This document shows, in pieces, positions 1-13,400 of a DNA stretch of 64,000 nt. The translations under genes were made by a program, and so were the position numbers. The stretch's first letter is position 1. Each line of letters begins with the position of its first letter. The stretch is from contig NC_092671.1 in assembly GCF_964355755.1 (NCBI RefSeq), forward strand, positions 21,542,001-21,606,000, written 5' to 3'. The notes beneath the pieces were generated by a model. The model was not told where the DNA came from, searched no databases, and saw only the letters and a program-made list of their open reading frames with translations. This DNA is from Antedon mediterranea. Its lineage: Eukaryota > Echinodermata > Crinoidea > Comatulida > Antedonidae.

Positions 1-2150
1 TTCAAATCGCATTTGGAGACGTTTTAGACCATTTTGTGATTTTCGAAAAAACTTGTTAACATAAAAACATCAAAATGTTTAGAATAGCTTCAAATCACAT
101 TTGGAGACGTTTTAGACCATTTTGTGATTTTCGAAAAAACTTGTTAACACAAAAACACCAAAGTGATTAGAATAGCTTCAAATCGCATTTGGAGACGTTT
201 TAGACCAATTTGTGCATTTCGATGAAACTTGGTTACGCAAAAACATCAAAGTGCTTAAAATCACATTATAAACCGTTTTAGACCATTTTGAGCATATCGA
301 TAACACTTTTCACACAAAAACATCAAAGAGCACAATATAGCTTAATATCTTATTTAAAAACGTTTTAGACCATTTTGAGCATTTCGACAAAACTTTTTCA
401 CACAAAACACCAAAGTGCTTAGAATAGCTTCAAATCGCATTTGGAGACGTTTTAGACCATTTTGTGATTTTCGAAAAAACTTGTTAACATAAAAACATCA
501 AAGTGCTAAGAATAGCTTCAAATCGCATTTGGAGACATTTTAGACCAATTAGTGATTTTCGAAAAAACTTGGTTACACAAAAACATCAAAGTGGTTAAAA
601 TCACATTATAAACCGTTTTAGACCATTTTGAGCATTTCGATAACACTTTTCACACAAAAACATCAAAGTGCTTAGAATAGCTTCAAATCGCATTTGGAGA
701 CGTTTTAGACCATTTTGTGATTTTCGAAAAAAACTTTTTAACATAAAAACACCAAACTTCTAAGAATAGCTTCAAATCGCATATGGAGACAATTTAGACC
801 ATTTTGTGATTTTCGAAAAAACTTGTTAACATAAAAACACCAAAGTGCTAAGAATAGCTTCAAATCGCATATGGAGACAATTTAGACCATTTTGTGATTT
901 TCGAAAAAACTTGTTAACATAAAAACACCAAAGTGCTTAGAATACCTTCAAATCGCATTTGGAGACGTTTAAGACCATTTTGTGATTTTCGAAAAAACTT
1001 GTTAACATAAAAACACCAAAGTGCTTAGAATAGCTTCAAATCGCATTTGGAGACGTTTTAGACCAATTTGTGATTTTCGAAAAAACTTGGTTACACAAAA
1101 ACATCAAAGTGGATAAAAGCACATTATAAACCGTTTTAGACCATTTTGAGCATTTCGATAACACATTTCACACAAAAACATCAAAGAGCACAAAATAGCT
1201 TAATATCGTATTTAAAAACGTTTTAAACCATTTTGAGCATTTCGACAAAACTTTTTCACACAAAACACCAAAGTGTTTAGAAAAGCTTCAAATCGCATTT
1301 GGAGACGTTTTAGACCATTTTGGGATTTTCGAAAAAACTTGTTAACATAAAAACACCAAAGTGCTTAGAATAGCTTCAAATCGCATTTGAAGACGTTTTA
1401 GACCATTTTGTAATTTTCGAAAAAACTTGTTAACATAAAAACACCAAAATGTTTAGAATAGCTTCAAATCGCATTTGGAGACGTTTTAGACCATTTTGTG
1501 ATTTTCGAAAAAACTTGTTAACACAAAAACACCAAAGTGATTAGAATAGCTTCAAATCGCATTTGGAGACGTTTTAGACCATTTTGTGATTTTCGAAAAA
1601 ACTTGTTAACATAAAAACACCAAAGTGATTAGAATAGCTTCAAATCGCATTTGGAGACGTTTTAGACCATTTTGTGCATTTCGATGAAACTTGGTTACGC
1701 AAAAACATCAAAGTAATAATCACATTATAAACAGTTTTAGACCATTTTGAGCATATCGATAAAACTTTTTACACAAAACACCAAAGTGCTTAGAATAGCT
1801 TCAAATCGCATTTGGAGACGTTTTAGACCATTTTGTGATTTTCGACAAAACTTTTTCACACAAAACACCAAAGTGCTTAGAATACCTTCAAATCGCATTT
1901 GGAGACGTTTTAGACCATTTTGTGATTTTCGAAAAAACTTGTTAACATAAAAACATCAAAGTGTACAGATTAGCTTCAAATCGCATTTGGAGACGTTTTA
2001 GACCATTTTGTGATTTTCGAAAAAACTTGTTAACATAAAAACACCAAAGTGCTTAGAATAGCTTCAAATCGCATTAGGAGACGTTTTAGACCATTTTGTT
2101 ATTTTCGAAAAAACTTGTTAACATAAAAACATCAAAGTGTACAGAATAGC

Positions 2151-2238
2151 TTCAAATCGCATTTGGAGACGTTTTAGACCATTTTGTGATTTTCGAAAAA
2201 ACTTGTTAACATAAAAACACCAAAGTGCTTAGAATAGC
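2151..2238 (+). repeat. Representative type A monomer, 88 bp
   Basis: This is the commonest unit, 88 bp from TTCAAATCGC to AGAATAGC. It carries an imperfect dyad CTTCAAAT-CGC-ATTTGGAG (2150-2168, one T-G mismatch in the arms), the core GTTTTAGACC, a perfect 10-bp palindrome TTTTCGAAAA (2190-2199), a GTTAAC palindrome and several A-tracts. The dyad is weakened in the CATATGGAG and CATTAGGAG variants. The function of the dyad and palindrome is unknown; such motifs are common in satellites, and any role in cruciform formation or protein binding would be inference. Confidence 0.93.
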
Positions 2239-3705
2239 TTCAAATCGCATTAGGAGACGTTTTAGACCATTTTGTGATTTTCGAAAAAACTTGTTAACAT
2301 AAAAACACCAAAGTGCTTAGAATAGCTTCAAATCGCATTTGGAGACGTTTTAGACCATTTTGTGATTTTCGAAAAAACTTGTTAACATAAAAACACCAAA
2401 ATGTTTAGAATAGCTTCAAATCACATTTGGAGACGTTTTAGACCATTTTGTGATTTTCGAAAAAACTTGTTAACACAAAAACACCAAAGTGATTAGAATA
2501 GCTTCAAATCGCATTTGGAGACGTTTTAGACCAATTTGTGCATTTCGATGAAACTTGGTTACGCAAAAACATCAAAGTGCTTAAAATCACATTATAAACC
2601 GTTTTAGACCATTTTGAGCATATCGATAACACTTTTCACACAAAAACATCAAAGAGCACAATATAGCTTAATATCTTATTTAAAAACGTTTTAGACCATT
2701 TTGAGCATTTCGACAAAACTTTTTCACACAAAACACCAAAGTGCTTAGAATAGCTTCAAATCGCATTTGGAGACGTTTTAGACCATTTTGTGATTTTCGA
2801 AAAAACTTTTTCACACAAAACACCAAAGTGCTTAGAATACCTTCAAATCGCATTTGGAGACGTTTTAGACCATTTTGTGATTTTCGAAAAAACTTGTTAA
2901 CATAAAAACATCAAAGTGTACAGAATAGCTTCAAATCGCATTTGGAGACGTTTTAGACCATTTTGTGATTTTCGAAAAAACTTGTTAACATAAAAACACC
3001 AAAGTGCTTAGAATAGCTTCAAATCGCATTAGGAGACGTTTTAGACCATTTTGTGATTTTCGAAAAAACTTGTTAACACAAAAACACCAAAGTGCTTAGA
3101 ATAGCTTCAAATCGCATTTGGAGACGTTTTAGACCATTTTGTGATTTTCGAAAAAACTTGTTAACATTAAAACACCAAAATGTTTAGAATAGCTTCAAAT
3201 CGCATTTGGAGACGTTTTAGACCATTTTGTGATTTTCGAAAAAACTTGTTAACACAAAAACACCAAAGTGATTAGAATAGCTTCAAATCGCATTTGGAGA
3301 CGTTTTAGACCATTTTGTGCATTTCGATGAAACTTGGTTACGGAAAAACATCAAAGTGCTTAAAATCACATTATAAACCGTTTTAGACCATTTTGAGCAT
3401 ATCGATAACACTTTTCACACAAAAACATCAAAGAGCACAATATAGCTTAATATCGTATTTAAAAACGTTTTAGACCATTTTGAGCATTTCGACAAAACTT
3501 TTTCACACAAAACACCAAAGTGCTTAGAATAGCTTCAAATCGCATTTGGAGACGTTTTAGACCATTTTGTGATTTTCGAAAAAACTTGTTAACATAAAAA
3601 CACCAAAGTGATTAGAATAGCTTCAAATCGCATTTGGAGACGTTTTAGACCATTTTGTGCATTTCGATGAAACTTGGTTACGCAAAAACATCAAAGTGCT
3701 TAAAA

Positions 3706-3872
3706 TCACATTATAAACAGTTTTAGACCATTTTGAGCATATCGATAACACTTTTTACACAAAACACCAAAGTGCTTAGAATAGCTTCAAATCGCATTTG
3801 GAGACGTTTTAGACCATTTTGTGATTTTCGACAAAACTTTTTCACACAAAACACCAAAGTGCTTAGAATACC
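3706..3872 (+). repeat. C/D hybrid (80 bp) plus A/D hybrid (87 bp) monomer pair
   Basis: The first unit (3706-3785) begins as type C and switches after CGATAACACTTTTT to the ACACAAAACACC end of type D. The second (3786-3872) begins as type A and switches at TTTTCGA to CAAAACTTTTTCAC of type D. The pair is repeated with little change at 23 places, recognisable by a TTG-initiated 67-codon frame starting at 1747, 3733, 8292, 9938, 13032, 15286, 18329, 20215, 22374, 28317, 30571, 33614, 35500, 37486, 41971, 43617, 47233, 49123, 53518, 56956 (cut to 62 codons), 57207, 59805 and 60141. It is a useful landmark of higher-order structure and not a gene. Confidence 0.85.
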
Positions 3873-4312
3873 TTCAAATCGCATTTGGAGACGTTTTAGA
3901 CCATTTTGTGATTTTCGAAAAAACTTGTTAACATAAAAACATCAAAGTGTACAGAATAGCTTCAAATCGCATTTGGAGACGTTTTAGACCATTTTGTGAT
4001 TTTCGAAAAAACTTGTTAACATAAAAACACCAAAGTGCTTAGAATAGCTTCAAATCGCATTAGGAGACGTTTTAGACCATTTTGTGATTTTCGAAAAAAC
4101 TTGTTAACATAAAAACACCAAAGTGCTTAGAATAGCTTCAAATCGCATTTGGAGACGTTTTAGACCATTTTGTGATTTTCGAAAAAACTTGTTAACATAA
4201 AAACACCAAAATGTTTAGAATAGCTTCAAATCGCATTTGGAGACGTTTTAGACCATTTTGTGATTTTCGAAAAAACTTGTTAACACAAAAACACCAAAGT
4301 GATTAGAATAGC

Positions 4313-4396
4313 TTCAAATCGCATTTGGAGACGTTTTAGACCATTTTGTGCATTTCGATGAAACTTGGTTACGCAAAAACATCAAAGTGCTTAAAA
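4313..4396 (+). repeat. Representative type B monomer, 84 bp
   Basis: The unit begins like type A but its centre reads GTGCATTTCGATGAAAC, followed by TTGGTTACGCAAAAACATC and ending CTTAAAA. It is 84 bp because the usual GAATAGC end is shortened. It is followed by a type C unit almost everywhere it appears, so B, C and D act as one trimeric cassette. In the 859-bp higher-order unit an 84-bp relative with the type A centre (GTGATTTTCG) and the TTGGTTACAC end takes the same place before type C. Confidence 0.9.
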
Positions 4397-4477
4397 TCAC
4401 ATTATAAACCGTTTTAGACCATTTTGAGCATATCGATAACACTTTTCACACAAAAACATCAAAGAGCACAATATAGC
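4397..4477 (+). repeat. Representative type C monomer, 81 bp
   Basis: This is an 81-bp unit starting TCACATTATAAACC, with centre TTTTGAGCATATCGATAACAC and end AGAGCACAATATAGC. It lacks the CAAAT-CGC-ATTTG dyad of type A. Versions with CATTTCGATAAC in place of CATATCGATAAC, an 80-bp version with CCATTTGAGC (one T fewer), and a version with an extra A (TTATAAAACCG at about 46.7, 48.6 and 63.6 kb) occur in defined blocks and serve as lineage markers. Confidence 0.9.
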
Positions 4478-4564
4478 TTAATATCGTATTTAAAAACGTT
4501 TTAGACCATTTTGAGCATTTCGACAAAACTTTTTCACACAAAACACCAAAGTGCTTAGAATAGC
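4478..4564 (+). repeat. Representative type D monomer, 87 bp
   Basis: This is an 87-bp unit starting TTAATATCGTATTTAAAAACG, with centre GAGCATTTCGACAAAAC and end TTTTTCACACAAAACACC. It normally follows type C. Start variants with TTAATATCTTATTT and TTAATATCCTATTT mark particular higher-order blocks. Because 87 is divisible by three, D-derived units keep a reading frame open across the monomer boundary, which explains the recurring 67-codon frame. Confidence 0.9.
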
Positions 4565-5760
4565 TTCAAATCGCATTTGGAGACGTTTTAGACCATTTTG
4601 TGATTTTCGAAAAAACTTGTTAACATAAAAACATCAAAGGGCTAAGAATAGCTTCAAATGGCATTTGGAGACATTTTAGAACAATTAGTGATTTTCGAAA
4701 AAACTTGGTTACACAAAAACATCAAAGTGGTTAAAATCACATTATAAACCGTTTTAGACCATTTTGAGCATTTCGATAACACTTTTTACACAAAAACATC
4801 AAAGTGCTTAGAATAGCTTCAAATCGCATTTGGAGACGTTTTAGACCATTTTGTGATTTTTGAAAAAAACTTTTTAACATAAAAACACCAAACTGCTAAG
4901 AATAGCTTCAAATCGCATATGGAGACAATTTAGACCATTTTGTGATTTTCGAAAAAACTTGTTAACATAAAAACACCAAAGTGCTTAGAATACCTTCAAA
5001 TCGCATTTGGAGACGTTTTAGACCATTTTGTGATTTTCGAAAAAACTTGTTAACATAAAAACATCAAAGTGTACAGAATAGCTTCAAATCGCATTTGGAG
5101 ACGTTTTAGACCATTTTGTGATTTTCGAAAAAACTTGTTAACATAAAAACACCAAAGTGCTTAGAATAGCTTCAAATCGCATTAGGAGACGTTTTAGACC
5201 ATTTTGTGATTTTCGAAAAAACTTGTTAACATAAAAACACCAAAGTGCTTAGAATAGCTTCAAATCGCATTTGGAGACGTTTTAGACCATTTTGTAATTT
5301 TCGAAAAAACTTGTTAACATAAAAACACCAAAATGTTTAGAATAGCTTCAAATCACATTTGGAGACGTTTTAGACCATTTTGTGATTTTCGAAAAAACTT
5401 GTTAACACAAAAACACCAAAGTGATTAGAATAGCTTCAAATCGCATTTGGAGACGTTTTAGACCATTTTGTGCATTTCGATGAAACTTGGTTACGCAAAA
5501 ACATCAAAGTGCTTAAAATCACATTATAAACCGTTTTAGACCATTTTGAGCATATCGATAACACTTTTCACACAAAAACATCAAAGAGCACAATATAGCT
5601 TAATATCGTATTTAAAAACGTTTTAGACCATTTTGAGCATTTCGACAAAACTTTTTCACACAAAACACCAAAGTGCTTAGAATAGCTTCAAATCGCATTT
5701 GGAGACGTTTTAGACCATTTTGTGATTTTCGAAAAAACTTGTTAACATAAAAACATCAAA

Positions 5761-7478
5761 GTGCTAAGAATAGTTTCAAATCGAATTTGGAGACATTTTA
5801 GACCAATTAGTGATTTTCGAAAAAACTTGGTTACACAAAAACATCAAAGTGGTTAAAATCACATTATAAACCGTTTTAGACCATTTTGAGCATTTCGATA
5901 ACACTTTTCACACAAAAACATCAAAGTGCTTAGAATAGCTTCAAATCGCATTTGGAGACGTTTTAGACCATTTTGTGATTTTCGAAAAAAACTTTTTAAC
6001 ATAAAAACACCAAACTGCTAAGAATAGCTTCAAATCGCATATGGAGACAATTTAGACCATTTTGTGATTTTCGAAAAAACTTGTTAACATAAAAACACCA
6101 AAGTGCTTAGAATACCTTCAAATCGCATTTGGAGACATTTTAGACCATTTTGTGATTTTCGAAAAAACTTGTTAACATAAAAACATCAAAGTGCTAAGAA
6201 TAGCTTCCAATCGCATTTGGAGACGTTTTAGACCATTTTGTGATTTTCGAAAACAACTTGTTAACATAAAAACACCAAAGTGCTTAGAATAGCTTCAAAT
6301 CGCATTTGGAGACGTTTTAGACCAATTTGTGATTTTCGAAAAAACTTGGTTACACAAAAACATCAAAGTGGATAAAATCACATTATAAACCGTTTTAGAC
6401 CATTTTGAGCATATCGATAACACTTTTCACACAAAAACATCAAAGACCACAATATAGCTTAATATCGTATTTAAAAACGTTTTAGACCATTTTGAGCATT
6501 TCGACAAAACTTTTTCACACAAAACACCAAAGTGCTTAGAATAGCTTCAAATCGCATTTGGAGACGTTTTAGACCATTTTGTGATTTTCGAAAAAACTTG
6601 TTAACATAAAAACATCAAAGTGCTAAGAATAGCTTCAAATCGAATTTGGAGACATTTTAGACCAATTAGTGATTTTCGAAAAAACTTGGTTACACAAAAA
6701 CATCAAAGTGGTTAAAATCACATTATAAACCGTTTTAGACCATTTTGAGCATTTCGATAACACTTTTCACACAAAAACATCAAAGTGCTTAGAATAGCTT
6801 CAAATCGCATTTGGAGACGTTTTAGACCATTTTGTGATTTTCGAAAAAAACTTTTTAACATAAAAACACCAAACTGCTAAGAATAGCTTCAAATCGCATA
6901 TGGAGACAATTTAGACCATTTTGTGATTTTCGAAAAAACTTGTTAACATAAAAACACCAAAGTGCTTAGAATACCTTCAAATCGCATTTGGAGACATTTT
7001 AGACCATTTTGTGATTTTCGAAAAAACTTGTTAACATAAAAACATCAAAGTGCTAAGAATAGCTTCCAATCGCATTTGGAGACGTTTTAGACTATTTTGT
7101 GATTTTCGAAAACAACTTGTTAACATAAAAACACCAAAGTGCTTAGAATAGCTTCAAATCGCATTTGGAGACGTTTTAGACCAATTTGTGATTTTCGAAA
7201 AAACTTGGTTACACAAAAACATCAAAGTGGATAAAATCACATTATAAACCGTTTTAGACCATTTTGAGCATTTCGATAACACATTTCACACAAAAACATC
7301 AAAGAGCACAAAATAGCTTAATATCGTATTTAAAAACGTTTTAAACCATTTTGAGCATTTCGACAAAACTTTTTCACACAAAACACCAAAGTGTACAGAA
7401 TAGCTTCAAATCCCATTTGGAGACGTTTTAGACCATTTTGTGATTTTCGAAAAAACTTGTTAATATAAAAACACCAAA
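5761..7478 (+). repeat. Two tandem copies of HOR-859 (ten-monomer unit)
   Basis: The marker GTGCTAAGAATAG followed by an ATTTGGAGACATTTTAG monomer recurs at 5761 and 6620, 859 bp apart. Counting the ten units gives 84, 81, 89, 88, 88, 89, 84, 81, 87 and 88 bp, which sum exactly to 859. Diagnostic members include an 89-bp unit with GAAAAAAACTTTTTAACAT, a CATATGGAGACAATT unit and a TTCCAATCGC unit with GAAAACAAC. The second copy departs from the first in its type C member (CATTTCGATAACACATTT) and then runs into GTGTACAG units. Confidence 0.9.
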
Positions 7479-10400
7479 GTACTTAGAATAGCTTCAAATC
7501 GCATTTGGAGACGTTGTAGACCATTTTGTGATTTTCGAAAAAACTTGTTAACATAAAAACACCAAAGTTTACAGAATAGCTTCAAATCGCATTTGGAGAC
7601 GTTTTAGACAATTTTGTGCATTTCGATGAAACTTGGTTACACAAAAATATCAAAGTGCTTAAAATCACATTATAAACCGTTTTAGACCATTTGAGCATTT
7701 CCATAACACTTTTCACACAAAAACATCAAAGGGCACAATATAGCTTAATATCCTATTTAAAAACGTTTTAGACCATTTTGAGCATTTCGACAAAACTTTT
7801 TCACACAAAACACCAAAGTGCTTAGAATACCTTCAAATCGCATTTGGAGACGTTTTAGACCATTTTGTGATTTTCGAAAAAACTTAACATAAAAACATCA
7901 AAGTTTACAGAATAGCTTCAAATCGCATTTGGAGACGTTTTAAACCATTTTGTGATTTTCGAAAAAACTTGTTAACATAAAAACACCAAAATGTTTAGAA
8001 TAGCTTCAAATCGCATTTGGAGACGTTTTAGACCATTTTGTGATTTTCGAAAAAACTTGTTAACACAAAAACACCAAAGTGATTAGAATAGCTTCAAATC
8101 GCATTTGGAGACGTTTTAGACCATTTTGTGATTTTCGAAAAAACTTGTTAACATAAAAACACCAAAGTGATTAGAATAGCTTCAAATCGCATTTGGAGAC
8201 GTTTTAGACCATTTTGTGCATTTCGATGAAACTTGGTTACGCAAAAACAAAAAAGTGCTTAAAATCACATTATGAACCGTTTTAGACCATTTTGAGCATA
8301 TCGATAACACTTTTTACACAAAACGCCAAAGTGCTTAGAATAGCTTCAAATCGCATTTGGAGACGTTTTAGACCATTTTGTGATTTTCGACAAAACTTTT
8401 TCACACAAAACACCAAAGTGCTTAGAATACCTTCAAATCGCATTTGGAGACGTTTTAGACCATTTTGTGATTTTCGAAAAAACTTGTTAACATAAAAACA
8501 TCAAAGTGTACAGAATAGCTTCAAATCGCATTTGGAGACGTTTTAGACCATTTTGTGATTTTCGAAAAAACTTGTTAACATAAAAACACCAAAGTGCTTA
8601 GAATAGCTTCAAATCGCATTAGGAGACGTTTTAGACCATTTTGTGATTTTCGAAAAAACTTGTTAACATAAAAACACCAAAGTGCTTAGAATAGCTTCAA
8701 ATCGCATTTGGAGACGTTTTAGACCATTTTGTGATTTTCGAAAAAACTTGTTAACATAAAAACACCAAAGTTCTTAAAATAGCTTCAAATCGCATTTGGA
8801 GACGTTTTAGACCATTTTGTGATTTTCGAAAAAACTTGTTAACATAAAAACACCAAAGTGCTTAGAATAGCTTCAAATCGCATTTGGAGACGTTTTAGAC
8901 CATTTTGGGATTTTTGAAAAAACTTGTTAACATAAAAACACCAAAGTTCTTAGAATAGCTTCAAATCGCATTTGGAGACGTTTTAGACCATTTTGTGCAT
9001 TTCGATGAAACTTGGTTACACAAAAACATCAAAGTGCTTAAAATCACGTTATAAACCGTTTTAGACCATTTGAGCATTTCGATAACACTTTTCACACAAA
9101 AACATCAAAGGGCACAATATAGCTTAATATCCTATTTAAAAACGTTTTAGACCATTTTGAGCATTTCGACAAAACTTTTTCACACAAAACACCAAAGTGC
9201 TTAGAATACCTTCAAATCGCATTTGGAGACGTTTTAGACAATTTTGTGATTTTCGAAAAAACTTGTTAACATAAAAACATCAAAGTTTACAGAATAGCTT
9301 CAAATCGCTTTTGGAGACGTTTTAGACAATTTTGTGATTTTCGAAAAAACTTGTTAACATAAAAACACCAAAGTGCTTAGAATAGCTTCAAATTGCATTG
9401 GGAGACGTTTTAGACCATTTTGTGATTTTCGAAAAAACTTGTTAACATAAAAACATCAAAGTGTACAGAATAGCTTCAAATCGCATTTGGAGACGTTTTA
9501 GACCATTTTGTGATTTTCGAAAAAACTTGTTAACATAAAAACACCAAAGTGCTTAGAATAGCTTCAAATCGCATTTGGAGACGTTTTAAACCATTTTGTG
9601 ATTTTCGAAAAAACTTGTTAACATAAAAACACCAAAATGTTTAGAATAGCTTCAAATCGCATTTGGAGACGTTTTAGACCATTTTGTGATTTTCGAAAAA
9701 ACTTGTTAACACAAAAACACCAAAGTGATTAGAATAGCTTCAAATCGCATTTGGAGACGTTTTAGACCATTTTGTGATTTTCGAAAAAACTTGTTAACAT
9801 AAAAACACCAAAGTGATTAGAATAGCTTCAAATCGCATTTGGAGACGTTTTAGACCATTTTGTGCATTTCGAGGAAACTTGGTTACGCAAAAACATCAAA
9901 GTGCTTAAAATCACATTATAAACCGTTTTAGACCATTTTGAGCATATCGATAACACTTTTTACACAAAACACCAAAGTGCTTAGAATAGCTTCAAATCGC
10001 ATTTGGAGACGTTTTAGACCATTTTGTGATTTTCGACAAAACTTTTTCACACAAAACACCAAAATGCTTAGAATACCTTCAAATCGCATTTGGAGAGGTT
10101 TTAGACCATTTTGTGATTTTCGAAAAAACTTGTTAACATAAAAACATCAAAGTGTACAGAATAGCTTCAAATCGCATTTGGAGACGTTTTAGACCATTTT
10201 GTGATTTTCGAAAAAACTTGTTAACATAAAAACACCAAAGTGCTTAGAATAGCTTCAAATCGCATTAGGAGACGTTTTAGACCATTTTGTGATTTTCGAA
10301 AAACTTGTTAACATAAAAACACCAAAGTGCTTAGAATAGCTTCAAATCGCATTTGGAGACGTTTTAGACCATTTTGTGATTTTCGAAAAAACTTGTTAAC

Positions 10401-13400
10401 ATAAAAACACCAAAATGTTTAGAATAGCTTCAAATCGCATTTGGAGACGTTTTAGACCATTTTGTGATTTTCGAAAAAACTTGTTAACACAAAAACACCA
10501 AAGTGATTAGAATAGCTTCAAATCGCATTTGGAGACGTTTTAGACCATTTTGTGCATTTCGATGAAACTTGGTTACGCAAAAACATCAAAGTGCTTAAAA
10601 TCACATTATAAACCGTTTTAGACCATTTTGAGCATATCGATAACACTTTTCACACAAAAACATCAAAGAGCACAATATAGCTTAATATCGTATTTAAAAA
10701 CGTTTTAGACCATTTTGAGCATTTCGACAAAACTTTTTCACACAAAACACCAAAGTGCTTAGAATAGCTTCAAATCGCATTTGGAGACGTTTTAGACCAT
10801 TTTGTGATTTTCGAAAAAACTTGTTAACATAAAAACATCAAAGGGCTAAGAATAGCTTCAAATCGCATTTGGAGACATTTTAGACCAATTAGTGATTTTC
10901 GAAAAAACTTGGTTACACAAAAACATCAAAGTGGTTAAAATCACATTATAAACCGTTTTAGACCATTTTGAGCATTTCGATAACACTTTTTACACAAAAA
11001 CATCAAAGTGCTTAGAATAGCTTCAAATCGCATTTGGAGACGTTTTAGACCATTTTGTGATTTTTGAAAAAAACTTTTTAACATAAAAACACCAAACTGC
11101 TAAGAATAGCTTCAAATCGCATATGGAGACAATTTAGACCATTTTGTGATTTTCGAAAAAACTTGTTAACATAAAAACACCAAAGTGCTTAGAATACCTT
11201 CAAATCGCATTTGGAGACGTTTTAGACCATTTTGTGATTTTCCAAAAAACTTGTTAACATAAAAACATCAAAGTGTACAGAATAGCTTCAAATCGCATTT
11301 GGAGACGTTTTAGACCATTTTGTGATTTTCGAAAAAACTTGTTAACATAAAAACACCAAAGTGCTTAGAATAGCTTCAAATCGCATTAGGAGACGTTTTA
11401 GACCATTTTGTGATTTTCGAAAAAACTTGTTAACATAAAAACACCAAAGTGCTTAGAATAGCTTCAAATCGCATTTGGAGACGTTTTAGACCATTTTGTG
11501 ATTTTCGAAAAAACTTGTTAACATAAAAACACCAAAATGTTTAGAATAGCTTCAAATCACATTTGGAGACGTTTTAGACCATTTTGTGATTTTCGAAAAA
11601 ACTTGTTAACACAAAAACACCAAAGTGATTAGAATAGCTTCAAATCGCATTTGGAGACGTTTTAGACCAATTTGTGCATTTCGATGAAACTTGGTTACGC
11701 AAAAACATCAAAGTGCTTAAAATCACATTATAAACCGTTTTAGACCATTTTGAGCATATCGATAACACTTTTCACACAAAAACATCAAAGAGCACAATAT
11801 AGCTTAATATCTTATTTAAAAACGTTTTAGACCATTTTGAGCATTTCGACAAAACTTTTTCACACAAAACACCAAAGTGCTTAGAATAGCTTCAAATCGC
11901 ATTTGGAGACGTTTTAGACCATTTTGTGATTTTCGAAAAAACTTGTTAACATAAAAACATCAAAGTGCTAAGAATAGCTTCAAATCGCATTTGGAGACAT
12001 TTTAGACCAATTAGTGATTTTCGAAAAAACTTGGTTACATAAAAACATCAAAGTGGTTAAAATCACATTATAAACCGTTTTAGACCATTTTGAGCATTTC
12101 GATAACACTTTTCACACAAAAACATCAAAGTGCTTAGAATAGCTTCAAATCGCATTTGGAGACGTTTTAGACCATTTTGTGATTTTCGAAAAAAACTTTT
12201 TAACATAAAAACACCAAACTTCTAAGAATAGCTTCAAATCGCATATGGAGACAATTTAGACCATTTTGTGATTTTCGAAAAAACTTGTTAACATAAAAAC
12301 ACCAAAGTGCTAAGAATAGCTTCAAATCGCATATGGAGACAATTTAGACCATTTTGTGATTTTCGAAAAAACTTGTTAACATAAAAACACCAAAGTGCTT
12401 AGAATACCTTCAAATCGCATTTGGAGACGTTTAAGACCATTTTGTGATTTTCGAAAAAACTTGTTAACATAAAAACACCAAAGTGCTTAGAATAGCTTCA
12501 AATCGCATTTGGAGACGTTTTAGACCAATTTGTGATTTTCGAAAAAACTTGGTTACACAAAAACATCAAAGTGGATAAAAGCACATTATAAACCGTTTTA
12601 GACCATTTTGAGCATTTCGATAACACATTTCACACAAAAACATCAAAGAGCACAAAATAGCTTAATATCGTATTTAAAAACGTTTTAAACCATTTTGAGC
12701 ATTTCGACAAAACTTTTTCACACAAAACACCAAAGTGTTTAGAAAGCTTCAAATCGCATTTGGAGACGTTTTAGACCATTTTGTGATTTTCGAAAAAACT
12801 TGTTAACACAAAAACACCAAAGTGATTAGAATAGCTTCAAATCGCATTTGGAGACGTTTTAGACCATTTTGTGATTTTCGAAAAAACTTGTTAACATAAA
12901 AACACCAAAGTGATTAGAATAGCTTCAAATCGCATTTGGAGACGTTTTAGACCATTTTGTGCATTTCGATGAAACTTGGTTACGCAAAAACATCAAAGTA
13001 ATAATCACATTATAAACAGTTTTAGACCATTTTGAGCATATCGATAAAACTTTTTACACAAAACACCAAAGTGCTTAGAATAGCTTCAAATCGCATTTGG
13101 AGACGTTTTAGACCATTTTGTGATTTTCGACAAAACTTTTTCACACAAAACACCAAAGTGCTTAGAATACCTTCAAATCGCATTTGGAGACGTTTTAGAC
13201 CATTTTGTGATTTTCGAAAAAACTTGTTAACATAAAAACATCAAAGTGTACAGATTAGCTTCAAATCGCATTTGGAGACGTTTTAGACCATTTTGTGATT
13301 TTCGAAAAAACTTGTTAACATAAAAACACCAAAGTGCTTAGAATAGCTTCAAATCGCATTAGGAGACGTTTTAGACCATTTTGTTATTTTCGAAAAAACT

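Larger units (their letters stand above)
1..12780 (+). repeat. Large repeated block of 12.8 kb, copy 1
   Basis: The block from base 1 matches 33,754 onward with offset 33,753. The offset falls to 33,679 after two deletions in the other copy (6 bp and 68 bp) and rises to 33,680 after a missing A at about 10.30 kb in this copy. The match ends near 12,780/46,463. Because the match is already in progress at base 1, the duplicated block may extend further left. Confidence 0.88.
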
